Program-made: the position numbers and the translations under genes
Shown: one piece after another, positions 45,891-55,048 of the stretch
Numbering within the stretch: the stretch's first letter is position 1
How the letters are laid out: each line of letters opens with the position of its first letter
Notes under the pieces: generated by a model
Databases searched by the model: none
What the model saw: the letters and a program-made list of their open reading frames with translations, nothing else
Told to the model about the DNA's origin: nothing
Assembly (NCBI GenBank): GCA_023228645.1
Contig: JALOAT010000019.1
Span: 1 to 62,395 of the forward strand
Direction: 5' to 3'
DNA: 62,395 bases
Source: Gammaproteobacteria bacterium
Lineage (GTDB): Bacteria; Pseudomonadota; Gammaproteobacteria; Thiohalomonadales; Thiohalomonadaceae

Positions 45891-46840
45891 TCCGCCCCTC
45901 CTGTTTTCGAGCCAAGCGCACGGTAGAGCGAGGCCAGCACCTCGCGATGTTCTCCCGCTTCGATTTTCCTTTGAATGTGTGAGATGCGGGAAGGGGAAAC
46001 GCCGAACAGTTGGGCCACGTCGTTGAGCGGAAGATTGGCGGCCCGACGGAGCAGGTAGGCTCCGGTGTGGTAGGCAACGCGGTGTTGCCGGCCGACGGCA
46101 TCAGCAGCCGCAATGCCGAAATGTGAAGCAACGCTCCTCAGAACTTCCTCTTGCGTGGGCTGGGTCGGCCGCTGCTGCGCCCGTGGAATTTCACGCAACT
46201 CTCCGTTGCCGAGTTGTTTTTCCATGTGCGCACGAAATTCCGCACTGCCTAACCAGACTTGCCCCCTTAACTGTGCCCATGGCGAAGCGCCTTCCAGGCC
46301 TTGGTGCACGAATTGCGCGTACCGGCGGGCGGCGTGCTCCGTCGTCGGTTCGAAGTATCCAAGGACATCTTTGGTGTGGAGCCATGGTGGAGACGGATGC
46401 ATGTCGGCGGTTGCGCGGTAACTACTCCACTCATACTGCGCTGGGTCAGCAACCATCCGGGCGCGCACAGGGTTGAGGACGATGTAACGGCTGAGTTCCA
46501 GCAGATAGGAATCCCGGTCGACCAAAATGCCTTTGTAGCGCCCCTGAAAGAGGTGTCCGACCCGTTTGTGCCGTTGATTGAAGGCCTGCGTGTATGAACC
46601 GTTCAAGCGGCGCATTCCCTGGGCAAGATTGGGCTGGGGCGTTTCGAGCAACAGGTGATAGTGATTGGACATGAGGCAATAGGCGTGGCAGAGCCAGCCT
46701 TGTTGCTCTATCTCGCGACCAAGGCGGTCAAGAAAGCAACGTCTGTCCGCGTCGTCGACGAAGATGTTACGGCGTTCATTTCCACGGGCAGTGATGTGAT
46801 AAACCGCGCCGGGGAACTCGAGACGAAGCGGGCGGGCCAT
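45872..46840 (-). CDS. REP-associated tyrosine transposase (RAYT)
   Basis: This 322-residue protein has an N-terminal Y1 (IS200-like) domain starting MARPLRLEFPGAVYHITARGNERRNIF. The HUH-type metal motif is NHYHLL (His60, His62) and the catalytic Tyr is Tyr83 in GSYTQAFN. The segment GHLFQGRYKGILVDRDSYLLELSRYIVLNPVRA is diagnostic of RAYTs. A C-terminal helix-turn-helix-like domain (about 225-300) is present. RAYTs are usually single copy and are tied to REP sequences. The gene ends inside the left repeat. Confidence 0.93.
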   Translation of the reverse strand: MARPLRLEFPGAVYHITARGNERRNIFVDDADRRCFLDRLGREIEQQGWLCHAYCLMSNHYHLLLETPQPNLAQGMRRLNGSYTQAFNQRHKRVGHLFQGRYKGILVDRDSYLLELSRYIVLNPVRARMVADPAQYEWSSYRATADMHPSPPWLHTKDVLGYFEPTTEHAARRYAQFVHQGLEGASPWAQLRGQVWLGSAEFRAHMEKQLGNGELREIPRAQQRPTQPTQEEVLRSVASHFGIAAADAVGRQHRVAYHTGAYLLRRAANLPLNDVAQLFGVSPSRISHIQRKIEAGEHREVLASLYRALGSKTGGAECKLKN

Positions 46841-46864
46841 GGGCGGCTTATGCGCCTTTTAGAG

Positions 46865-46887
46865 GTGCAAGGTCAAGAACTGACCCC
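46865..46887. repeat. Right terminal inverted repeat of the RAYT element
   Basis: It matches the left repeat in 22 of 23 bases, in inverted orientation. It is followed by tandem copies of GACCCCATTCCGCA. Confidence 0.85.
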
Positions 46888-46909
46888 ATTCCGCAGACCC
46901 CATTCCGCA
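46882..46909. repeat. Tandem 14-base repeat beside the RAYT right end
   Basis: Two consecutive copies of GACCCCATTCCGCA (46882-46895 and 46896-46909) overlap the end of the right repeat. A third TGACCCCATT occurs at 46989-46998. The recurrent GACCCC core is probably the element's REP-like recognition sequence. Confidence 0.7.
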
Positions 46910-46915
46910 CAAGAG

Positions 46916-46939
46916 AACGGCCGCCTTGCGGCGGCCGTT
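46916..46939 (-). terminator. Hairpin downstream of the major pilin gene
   Basis: A perfect 10-base-pair stem (AACGGCCGCC/GGCGGCCGTT) with a 4-base loop lies 83 bases past the pilin stop on the minus strand. It is followed by the pyrimidine-rich TTCTCTTGT. It could limit transcription into the adhesin, giving excess pilin. Confidence 0.65.
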
Positions 46940-47022
46940 CGTGCGACCTTAGGCGGACCACAGATAGGATCAGACGGTCAAACAACTCTGACCCCATTTA
47001 GCCGGGGTGCCGCGACGCGTGC

Positions 47023-47409
47023 TCAAAGAATATCGCCCACGCACTGCACAAGATCGCCGACAGCGGCGGTTGCGGTCGTGCAGTCACTGTCCGTGTACGT
47101 GGGCACGGTGTGGTCGTTACCATCGATCTTAACCTGAACGCCATCAACGGCAGCCGTGCCAGCTGGGTTGATCTCGGTAGCCAGCTGAGTAACAGTCGGG
47201 AACTTGATCGCTGCGCCGGTCGCGGCTGCATTAGCATAGAAAATCGCATGCGCCGACTTGACCGCCCCGGACATGCCTGCCTTCGAGGCCGTGAGCGCCT
47301 GGGATGAAAGGTCGTAGAATTTCGGAATCGCCGTTGCCGCCAAAATACCCAAAATCACAATCACCATGACCAGTTCGATCAGGGTGAAGCCTGCCTGTTG
47401 CTTACGCAT
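47023..47409 (-). CDS. mshA: Major MSHA-like type IV pilin
   Basis: This 128-residue prepilin has the leader MRKQQAG and the mature N-terminus FTLIELVMVIVILGILAATAIPKFYDL, typical of MshA. A C-terminal Cys pair (SDCTTATAAVGDLVQC) would form the D-loop disulfide. The ATG at 47409 has GAGGA 8 bases upstream; an open frame extends further but without a ribosome binding site. A 162-base untranslated region before it is long enough for its own promoter. Confidence 0.92.
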   Translation of the reverse strand: MRKQQAGFTLIELVMVIVILGILAATAIPKFYDLSSQALTASKAGMSGAVKSAHAIFYANAAATGAAIKFPTVTQLATEINPAGTAAVDGVQVKIDGNDHTVPTYTDSDCTTATAAVGDLVQCVGDIL

Positions 47410-47571
47410 TTTCAGAATCCTCAAGAGGGGGCCGCAGCCCCTGTTTGGTTTACCGCCCGGGTGGGGCATTCTCTGTAGTTAGAGAGAGTCCATTCACGGG
47501 TCTTCAATACCACACACCTGCACTGAACAGCAAAAATTTTGTGAACTCCATCACATATATCTACCCGACAG

Positions 47572-48138
47572 TTAGTGTGGGAATTGCATGTAACGCACGA
47601 TTACCGCCATTGCATAGAGCGCGCCGCCCAGGATGAAGGCGCCGGCCAGCCGCGGCTGGCGTGCGATGATCGCCTCCGCGCCGGCGCCGTGCAGCGGCGA
47701 AAGCGGCGCGACGCGGATCCAGCGGTTGCTCAGGCGTTCCGGTTCCTTCAGCAGGCTCGGGCGCACCAGCACCACCGCCCCCAGTACCAGGGCCACGATG
47801 TTCCCGCCCAGTATCATGATGGCGACGGCCTCGCCGACCGGTCCCCAGGCCTCATAGGCATGGACGAGCAGGTCGGGGCGGAAGCTGGCGTGGTAAAGGG
47901 TGTATCCGCTGCCGGCCAGCAGGAAGGCGCCGAACAGCCGATGGTGGCGGTAGAAAAAACGCTCGATGCGGTAGACCTGATCGAGCGAGGACAGCAGGCG
48001 CGACAGCGGCGCCCACCCATAATGCATGGCGGCGATGCGGGCCATGGCCTGGGGTATCAGGATGAGGCCGAGGCCGACGAGGGCGGAAAACAGGAGCAAC
48101 AGCAGGGCGCTCCAGACCGCCAGATCGATGATGCTCAT
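47572..48138 (-). CDS. Membrane protein of unknown function in the pilus operon
   Basis: This 188-residue protein has four predicted membrane helices (about 8-30, 65-85, 101-123, 160-182) linked by basic loops such as YRIERFFYRHHRLFG. I do not recognise the family. Its start overlaps the MshF-like gene by 4 bases (ATGA), so it belongs to the operon, at the position between F and A where Vibrio msh clusters carry no such gene. Confidence 0.8.
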   Translation of the reverse strand: MSIIDLAVWSALLLLLFSALVGLGLILIPQAMARIAAMHYGWAPLSRLLSSLDQVYRIERFFYRHHRLFGAFLLAGSGYTLYHASFRPDLLVHAYEAWGPVGEAVAIMILGGNIVALVLGAVVLVRPSLLKEPERLSNRWIRVAPLSPLHGAGAEAIIARQPRLAGAFILGGALYAMAVIVRYMQFPH

Positions 48139-48683
48139 TGGTTCTCCTGCGCGGCCCGCCAGGCATAGGCCTCGAGCGGGACGAAATCCAGGCGTGTGAT
48201 GACCTCATGGCCGGCATCGAAGCGGCCGTTTCGGTCTCTGTCCGTGTAATCCAGTTGCACGCGGAAGCGGATCCGCGCCGGCGGCGGCAAGGGGCTGACT
48301 AGCTCCTCTTCATTGCCCACACGATAGGTGAGCACGCCGCTGGCCGGGTCGAAGTACCAATGGTACGGCAGCATCTCTTCGGGAGGTAGGGGTTTGGCCA
48401 GGGTGACGTAGCGCGTCGGGGCCTCGTTCAGAAAATCGAGCGGATTGGCCTGCGACAATCCGGCAAGTGCGCTGATGTCCTGCCGCAAGGCGAGCTCCAC
48501 CACCCTGTGGCTCAGGCCGGTGCGCAACGCACTCACCGTGTGCGCCACGCCGACCTGCTCGGCGACGATGCGCAGTTCGAAAATGCGCTGGGCCGCGATG
48601 GCTATGAAGACCAGTGCCAGGATGATGACCAGCACCGTCTCGTAGAATCGGCGGTAATAGGCGAAGTCGTTGGCGCGTTTCAA
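48135..48683 (-). CDS. MshF-like bitopic protein of the pilus operon
   Basis: This 182-residue protein has one N-terminal membrane helix (about 14-33, FYETVLVIILALVFIAIAAQ), a helical region and a beta-rich C-terminal domain with HWYFDPASGVLTYRVG. Its position directly after mshG, its topology and the VLTYRV pattern match MshF proteins, which are poorly conserved. A lone calcium-loop-like DRDRNGRFDAGH occurs near residue 150. It begins one base after the mshG stop... in the transcript order E, G, then this gene. Confidence 0.72.
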   Translation of the reverse strand: MKRANDFAYYRRFYETVLVIILALVFIAIAAQRIFELRIVAEQVGVAHTVSALRTGLSHRVVELALRQDISALAGLSQANPLDFLNEAPTRYVTLAKPLPPEEMLPYHWYFDPASGVLTYRVGNEEELVSPLPPPARIRFRVQLDYTDRDRNGRFDAGHEVITRLDFVPLEAYAWRAAQENQ

Positions 48684-49907
48684 TCAGCGCCCCGCCATTT
48701 GGGCCATGTCCCACATGGGCAGGAAGATGCCGAGTGCGAGGATCAGCACCAGCACGCCGACCGCGACGATGAGGATGGGCTCGATGGATGAAGCGAGATT
48801 CTTGAGGTCGTAATCCACTTCACGTTCATAGAAATCGGCCACCTCGTCCATCATGGCGTCCACGCCGCCGGTCTCCTCGCCCACGCTCATCATCTGTAAC
48901 ACCAGCGGCGTGAACATGCCCGCCGCCGCGGCGGTGCGGCTGAGTGAGTCGCCGCGCTCCACGCCGGTGCGCATGGCGACGATGCGCTGCGCCACGTAGG
49001 CGTTGTCCACGGCGCGCGCCACCACGGTGAGCGCCTGGATGAGCGGCACGCCCGAGCGCATGGTCATGGCGAAGGAACGGGCGAAGCGGCCCAGCAGGGC
49101 GCGCTGGACGATGCTGCCGGCGATGGGGATGCGAAGCTTGAAGCGGTCCCAGCGGTAGCGTCCGTCCTCGGTTTTGATCCAATGGTTGAAACCGATCATC
49201 GCGGCCACCAACGCCACCAGCATGGCCGGCCACCAGGCGACGAAGAAGCGGGAGGTGGCGATGAGGGCCTTGGTCTGCCATGGCAGTTCCATCTTCATGC
49301 CGGCGAACACGCCGGCGAAGGCCGGGATGACGAAGATGTTGACCACGGCGATGGCGATGGCGATGGCCACCAGGACGAAGGTCGGGTAGCGCAACGCCGA
49401 TTTCACGCGGTTGCGCGTGTCGCGTTCCAACTCCAGGTAGCGCGCCAGTTGCAGAAAGGCCTCTTCCAGGCGGCCGGTGTTCTCGCCCACCTTCACCATG
49501 CTCACGATGAGCGTGCTGAAGATGTTCGGAAACTGGGCGAGTGCGGTGGACAGTTCGCGCCCGGCCTCCAGTTCGATGCGCACGCGCTTGAGTACCTCCA
49601 CCAGCGCTGGGTGACGCGTCGTCTCCGCGAGGCCCGTGATGCCGCGGATGATGGGCACGCCCGCGCGGGTCAGGGTGTACATCTGGCGGCAGAACAGGAT
49701 GAGGTCGTCCAGCGACGGGGTGCCGGGGCCGAGCCGTGCGCGCAGCTGCGCGAAGGCATCGCTCCGTGGCCGCGCCTCGCCGATGTCGATGGGTGTGACG
49801 CCGGTGTTCAATAGCTGGGTGGCCACCGCCTCGGCAGAACCCGCCTCGACGGTACCTTCCACCAGGTCGCCCCGGCTGTTGCGCGCGCGGTAATGGAACT
49901 GGGCCAC
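48684..49907 (-). CDS. mshG: Type IV pilus platform protein, MshG (GspF/PilC family)
   Basis: This inner-membrane platform protein (407 residues) has two T2SSF domains (about 70-195 and 275-400) and three membrane helices. The signature pattern of the family is clear in FCRQMYTLTRAGVPIIRGI and FARSFAMTMRSGVPLIQALTVV. It works with the MshE motor and lies 6 bases after mshE. Confidence 0.92.
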   Translation of the reverse strand: MAQFHYRARNSRGDLVEGTVEAGSAEAVATQLLNTGVTPIDIGEARPRSDAFAQLRARLGPGTPSLDDLILFCRQMYTLTRAGVPIIRGITGLAETTRHPALVEVLKRVRIELEAGRELSTALAQFPNIFSTLIVSMVKVGENTGRLEEAFLQLARYLELERDTRNRVKSALRYPTFVLVAIAIAIAVVNIFVIPAFAGVFAGMKMELPWQTKALIATSRFFVAWWPAMLVALVAAMIGFNHWIKTEDGRYRWDRFKLRIPIAGSIVQRALLGRFARSFAMTMRSGVPLIQALTVVARAVDNAYVAQRIVAMRTGVERGDSLSRTAAAAGMFTPLVLQMMSVGEETGGVDAMMDEVADFYEREVDYDLKNLASSIEPILIVAVGVLVLILALGIFLPMWDMAQMAGR

Positions 49908-49913
49908 GGCGCG

Positions 49914-51659
49914 TTAGCCTGCCGCTCGCTGGGCCGTGACGCTCAGCGACTCGAATTCCTGATCGGAACTGCCGGTGACGCGCAGTACTTCCTCCAGTGT
50001 GGTCACACCCGCGCGGGCATGGTCCAGCGCGCTGCGTGCCAGGGAGCGGAAACCGGCACTCTGCCCGGCCAGCTGCGCGAAAGCCGATGTGTCGTTGCGG
50101 CGCAGCGTATCGGTGAGTTCAGGGCTCATCTCGAGGAACTCGTAGACGCCCACGCGGCCGCGGTAACCGGTGTTGTTGCAATGCGGGCAGCCGGTGCCGC
50201 GGCGGAACTGCACGCCGTCGATCGATTCACCGAGCACGCCCTCCACCCAGGCCTTTTCACGGGCCTCCAGCGGGTGTTCCGTCACGCAACTGATGCAGAT
50301 TCGCCGTACCAGGCGCTGGGCAATGATGGCTTGCAGGGCCGTCGCCACCATGAAGCCCTCGGCCCCCATGTCGATGAGGCGGATGGCGGTGCTCACGGCG
50401 TCGTTGGTGTGCAAGGTGGACAACACCAGGTGACCGGTGATGGATGCGCGCAGGGCGATCTCGGCGGTTTCGCTGTCGCGGATCTCGCCCACCAGGACGA
50501 TGTCAGGGTCCTGGCGCAGGGCCGTGCGCAGCACGGTGGCGAAATCCAGGCCGATTTTTGGTTTCACCTGCACCTGATTGACCCGCGGCAGGTCGTATTC
50601 CACCGGGTCCTCGACGGTGATGATCTTCACCTCGGGCAGGTTGAGTTCGTTCAGCGCGCCGTACAGGGTGGTGGTCTTGCCGCTGCCGGTGGGGCCGGTA
50701 ACCAGCACCATGCCGTGCGGACGATGGATGCTGCGGCGAAAACGCGCCAGCACGTCAGCGGGCATGCCGAGATGGTCGAGTTCGAGCATACCGCCGGCCT
50801 GATCGAGCAGGCGCATGACCACGGACTCGCCGTGCTGGATGGGCATGGTGGACACGCGCACGTCGATGGTGCGGCCCTTCACGCGGATGTTGAAGCGGCC
50901 GTCCTGGGGCAGGCGCTTCTCGGAGATGTCAAGACCCGACATGAGCTTCAGGCGCGATACCAACGCGCCGGCGATGCGCTTTTCCTTCATCACCTGCTCG
51001 TGCAGCATGCCGTCGATGCGCTGGCGGATGCGCAGCACCGCCTCGTCCGGCTCGATGTGAATATCGGAGGCGCCCACCTGCACCGCGTCCTCGAACAGCG
51101 ATTGCAGCAGCTTGACCACAGGGGCTTCGCTGACGTCCGAGGTCTCGGCCAGCTGCGCCAGGTCGAAGTCCGTTTCCGAGAGCTCCTCGCTCAATTCTTC
51201 CGCCAGGGAGCTGATTTCCTCGGTGCGGCGGTACACCGTGTCGATGGTGCGCAGCAGGTCGCTTTCGCGCACCACTGCCTCGCGCAGGGGACGCTTCAGG
51301 ACGCGCGCGATCTCGTCATAGGCGAAGATGTCGGTAGGATCGGCCATGCCCACCAGCACCGCATCGTTCGAGCTGTCCAGGGCGATGACCCGGTAGCGCC
51401 GCGCCACGGTTTCGGGCAGCAGGCGCACGGTGTCCGGGTTGTACTTGTAGTGCTTGAGATCGATGAACGGCAGCTGCAGCTGGCGCGAAAGATAATCGAG
51501 CAGCTGGTCCTCGCTGATGTAGCCGAGGGCGACCAGCGTGCGGCCCAGCTTGTGGCCGCTCTTCCGCTGCTCTACCAGCGCATTTTGCAGCTGGATTTCG
51601 GACACGACCTTGTGCTCGACCAGCAGGTCGCCGATACGGATCTTCTTGCGCGGAATCAT
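49914..51659 (-). CDS. mshE: Type IV pilus extension ATPase, MshE (GspE/PilB family)
   Basis: This assembly ATPase (581 residues) has N-terminal MshEN domains (about 1-150, with GRTLVALGYISEDQLLDYLS), which in Vibrio MshE bind cyclic di-GMP. The motor core has Walker A GPTGSGKTTTLYGAL, the Asp box and Walker B DPDIVLVGEIRD. A tetra-Cys zinc site is formed by CISC and CPHC near residues 460 and 495. It is the first gene of the pilus operon; no PilT-type retraction ATPase is nearby. Confidence 0.94.
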   Translation of the reverse strand: MIPRKKIRIGDLLVEHKVVSEIQLQNALVEQRKSGHKLGRTLVALGYISEDQLLDYLSRQLQLPFIDLKHYKYNPDTVRLLPETVARRYRVIALDSSNDAVLVGMADPTDIFAYDEIARVLKRPLREAVVRESDLLRTIDTVYRRTEEISSLAEELSEELSETDFDLAQLAETSDVSEAPVVKLLQSLFEDAVQVGASDIHIEPDEAVLRIRQRIDGMLHEQVMKEKRIAGALVSRLKLMSGLDISEKRLPQDGRFNIRVKGRTIDVRVSTMPIQHGESVVMRLLDQAGGMLELDHLGMPADVLARFRRSIHRPHGMVLVTGPTGSGKTTTLYGALNELNLPEVKIITVEDPVEYDLPRVNQVQVKPKIGLDFATVLRTALRQDPDIVLVGEIRDSETAEIALRASITGHLVLSTLHTNDAVSTAIRLIDMGAEGFMVATALQAIIAQRLVRRICISCVTEHPLEAREKAWVEGVLGESIDGVQFRRGTGCPHCNNTGYRGRVGVYEFLEMSPELTDTLRRNDTSAFAQLAGQSAGFRSLARSALDHARAGVTTLEEVLRVTGSSDQEFESLSVTAQRAAG

Positions 51660-51822
51660 GAGGGCCGGGCCGGTTGGATGATTTCTTGACCGCGTCCAGC
51701 ATAACCAACAACGTGCAGAAAATTAAGGATTACGACAGCAATATTGCCCCGGCCGTCGGACCCTTCTTGCCCCCTGTCCTCTGCTTCTCCTGCAACTGAT
51801 TGACTTTAGGAGCGGGAGGGCT

Positions 51823-52788
<966 letters not shown>

Positions 52789-52906
52789 GACGTCGGTCGT
52801 TACGCGTTGGAGGTGAGGGCCTTGCGCCGAAGGGCGATAAGCGTAACCGATCGGCGCCGGCCTGCGGTATCTTCCCGCGTCACACCCACGCCTCCCGCCA
52901 CCGGCC

Positions 52907-53371
52907 ATGATCCACGTCGTCCTGCATAACCCCGAGATCCCACAGAACACCGGCAACATCATTCGACTGTGCGCCAACACCGGCGCGGCGCTGCATCTCG
53001 TCGAACCGCTTGGCTTCGAACTGGACGACAGCCGCCTGCGTCGCGCCGGGCTCGATTACCACGAGTACGCGAGCCTGCGCGTGCACCCCTCCTTTGACGC
53101 CTTCGTGGCAAGCGTTCAGCCGGGGCGCTGCTTCGCGCTCACCACCGGTGGCGCCCGGTCGTTTACGGACGTGGCATTTCGACAAGGTGATGCGTTGATC
53201 TTCGGGGCCGAATCGCGCGGCTTGCCGGCGCCGGTCAAGGAACGCATCCCTGAAGCGCACCGCCTGCGCATCCCCATGCGCCCGGACAACCGCAGCCTCA
53301 ACCTCTCCAACGCCGTCGCCGTGGCGGTCTACGAGGTGTGGCGGCAGTTCGGCTTCGACGGGGCGATTTAG
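52907..53371 (+). CDS. trmL: tRNA (cytidine-34-2'-O)-methyltransferase TrmL
   Basis: This small SPOUT-class methyltransferase (154 residues) acts on the wobble base of leucine tRNAs. It begins MIHVVLHNPEIPQNTGNIIRLCANTG and has the SAM-knot motifs LIFGAESRGLP and LRIPMRPDNRSLNLSNAVAVAVYE. It is transcribed divergently from the dehydrogenase and ends just before an inverted repeat element. Confidence 0.96.
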   Translation: MIHVVLHNPEIPQNTGNIIRLCANTGAALHLVEPLGFELDDSRLRRAGLDYHEYASLRVHPSFDAFVASVQPGRCFALTTGGARSFTDVAFRQGDALIFGAESRGLPAPVKERIPEAHRLRIPMRPDNRSLNLSNAVAVAVYEVWRQFGFDGAI

Positions 53372-53380
53372 GGGGGGGGA

Positions 53381-53552
53381 GTTCAACGCAAAGACGCAAA
53401 GGGCGCAAAGGACGCAAAGGACGCAAAGTGGTTGAAGGTTGCCCCTTCCTGTTGCGCGTCAGCCTTCACGGCTGTTGGTGGATTGCGCCTTGCCCGCATC
53501 AACCCACCTTGGTGATTTTGCGCCCTTTGCGCCTTTGCGCCTTTGCGTTGAA
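53381..53552. repeat. Inverted repeat element built of GCAAAGG-type short repeats
   Basis: The left arm (53381-53427) reads TTCAACGCAAAG and then four further 9-10-base steps ending in GCAAAG. The right arm (53516-53552) is the same motif inverted, ending CTTTGCGTTGAA. The arms can form a long imperfect hairpin around an 88-base centre. The right arm runs up to the 3' end of gpsA, 11 bases away. The centre contains no gene. Confidence 0.85.
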
Positions 53553-53563
53553 GCTCTTGCCTT

Positions 53564-54574
53564 TCAGACCCGCTCCGGCTTCGGCTCGCGGGTGAGCAGG
53601 GCCTGGACGGCCTCTTGGGGCGGGACGCCGTCGAGGACGACGCGGCAGACCTGTTCAGTGATGGGCATTTCCACGCCCAGGGAGCGGGCGAGCTGCTGGA
53701 CTTCGGGGGCGGACTTTACGCCTTCCACGGCCTGCCCCACCTGGGCGATGGCCTCGTCGAGGGGCACGCCCCGGCCGAGCGCGAGGCCCACGCGGCGGTT
53801 GCGGGACTGGTCGTCGGTGCAGGTGAGCACCAGGTCGCCGAGGCCCGTGAGGCCCATGAAGGTCTCGGGCTGTCCGCCCAGGGCCGCGCCCAGGCGCATC
53901 ATCTCGGCCAGCCCGCGGGTGATCAGCGCGGCGCGGGTGTTGGCGCCGAAGCCGAGCCCGTCGGCGATGCCCGCGGCCAGCGCCAGCACGTTCTTCACCG
54001 CCCCGCCGATCTCCACGCCCACCAGATCGGTGCTGGTGTACGGACGCAGGGTCGGGTCGTGCAGCAGGCGGGCGAAATGGCCTGCGGTGGCCTCGTCCGA
54101 GGCGGCCACGGTCACGGCCGTGGGCAGGCCGCGGGCCACCTCGCGGGCGAAGGTTGGCCCGGAAATGATCGCGACGGGTACCTCGGCGCCGAGGGTCTCG
54201 CGCACCACTTGGTGGAGCAGCTTGCGCGAGCCGGGCTCCAGGCCCTTGGTGGCCCAGGCCAGCCGCGCGCCCGGCGCGAGCCAGCCGCCGATGGTGTTGA
54301 GCGTGTCGCGAAAGGCGTGGCTCGGCACCGCGAGCAGCACGTCGCCGCAGCGGCTCACCGCCTCGCGCAGGTCGGCACAGGGTTCGAGGCCGTCCGGCAG
54401 GGCGACGTCCGGCAGATAGCGCTGGTTGCAGCGGCATTCGGCCATGGCCGCGAGCTGGGCCCCGTCCCGCCCCCACAGGCGCACCCGCGCCCCGTTACGA
54501 GCCAGCACGATGGCCAGCGCGGTCCCCCAGGAACCGGCGCCCAGGACCGCGACGCTGCAACGCTCCGCCATCAA
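53564..54574 (-). CDS. gpsA: Glycerol-3-phosphate dehydrogenase [NAD(P)+]
   Basis: GpsA makes sn-glycerol 3-phosphate for phospholipids (336 residues). The nucleotide-binding motif GAGSWGTALAIVLARNG is at residues 11-27, and the segments ATKGLEPG, GPTFAREVARGLPTAV and GVEIGGAVKNVLALAAGIADGLGFG with the catalytic Lys are all present. Its start overlaps the end of secB by 4 bases, as in the E. coli secB-gpsA pair. Confidence 0.97.
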   Translation of the reverse strand: MMAERCSVAVLGAGSWGTALAIVLARNGARVRLWGRDGAQLAAMAECRCNQRYLPDVALPDGLEPCADLREAVSRCGDVLLAVPSHAFRDTLNTIGGWLAPGARLAWATKGLEPGSRKLLHQVVRETLGAEVPVAIISGPTFAREVARGLPTAVTVAASDEATAGHFARLLHDPTLRPYTSTDLVGVEIGGAVKNVLALAAGIADGLGFGANTRAALITRGLAEMMRLGAALGGQPETFMGLTGLGDLVLTCTDDQSRNRRVGLALGRGVPLDEAIAQVGQAVEGVKSAPEVQQLARSLGVEMPITEQVCRVVLDGVPPQEAVQALLTREPKPERV

Positions 54575-55032
54575 TGGGTGCTTTCGCCGCCGGCTGCGTC
54601 CGCCTTCTGGTGCTGGCGCGCGTAGAGAGCGTCGAAGTTGATGGGGTTGAGGATGAGCTGAGGGAAGCTGCCCCGGGTGACCAGGTCAGACACCACTTCG
54701 CGTGCAAACGGGTACAGGATGTTCGGGCAGTGGCTGCCGAGCAGCGAACCCAGTTCCGCCTCGGAGAAGCCCGCCACGCTGAAGATGCCGGCCTGCTGCA
54801 CCTCGACCAGGTAGGCGGTCTTGTCACCGGCCTTGGTGGTCACCGTGAGCGAGAGCACCACCTCGTAGACGCCCTCGTTGAGCGGCTGGGCCTTGGAGTT
54901 CAGGTCCAGGGTCACCTGGGGCTCCCACTTCTCCAGAAAGACCGCCGGGCTGCCCGGGGCCTCGAAGGAGAGGTCTTTCACGTAAATGCGCTGGATGGCG
55001 AACTGCGGTTGGGGCTTGGCGTTTTCGGCCAT
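54571..55032 (-). CDS. secB: Protein-export chaperone SecB
   Basis: SecB (153 residues) keeps preproteins unfolded and hands them to SecA. It shows the family pattern FAIQRIYVKDLSFEAPGSP, EVQQAGIFSVAGF, CPNILYPFARE and GSFPQLILNPINFDALYA. The ATG at 55032 has an AAGGGA site about 5 bases upstream and is preferred to the ATG at 55056, which has none. It sits between trxC and gpsA. Confidence 0.96.
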   Translation of the reverse strand: MAENAKPQPQFAIQRIYVKDLSFEAPGSPAVFLEKWEPQVTLDLNSKAQPLNEGVYEVVLSLTVTTKAGDKTAYLVEVQQAGIFSVAGFSEAELGSLLGSHCPNILYPFAREVVSDLVTRGSFPQLILNPINFDALYARQHQKADAAGGESTH

Positions 55033-55048
55033 GGGGTTCCCTTGGGTG

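Larger units (their letters stand above)
45868..46887. mobile_element. RAYT (REP-associated tyrosine transposase) element with terminal inverted repeats
   Basis: The 23-base ends at 45868-45890 and 46865-46887 are inverted copies differing at one base; both outer edges carry GGGGTCAG/CTGACCCC. They enclose a single Y1-type transposase gene (1,020 bases in total). No target duplication is visible, as expected for this class. The element lies between the major pilin and the adhesin gene of the pilus operon. Confidence 0.85.

Noticed and set aside
45868..46887. IS200/IS605-type insertion sequence
   Set aside because: The transposase has RAYT-specific segments and a C-terminal extension, there is no TnpB, and the ends are clear inverted repeats with GACCCC cores, not IS200-type subterminal hairpins.
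53381..53552. Short regular repeats suggestive of a CRISPR array
   Set aside because: The units are only 9-10 bases, are directly adjacent without spacers and are arranged as an inverted pair; no cas gene is near.
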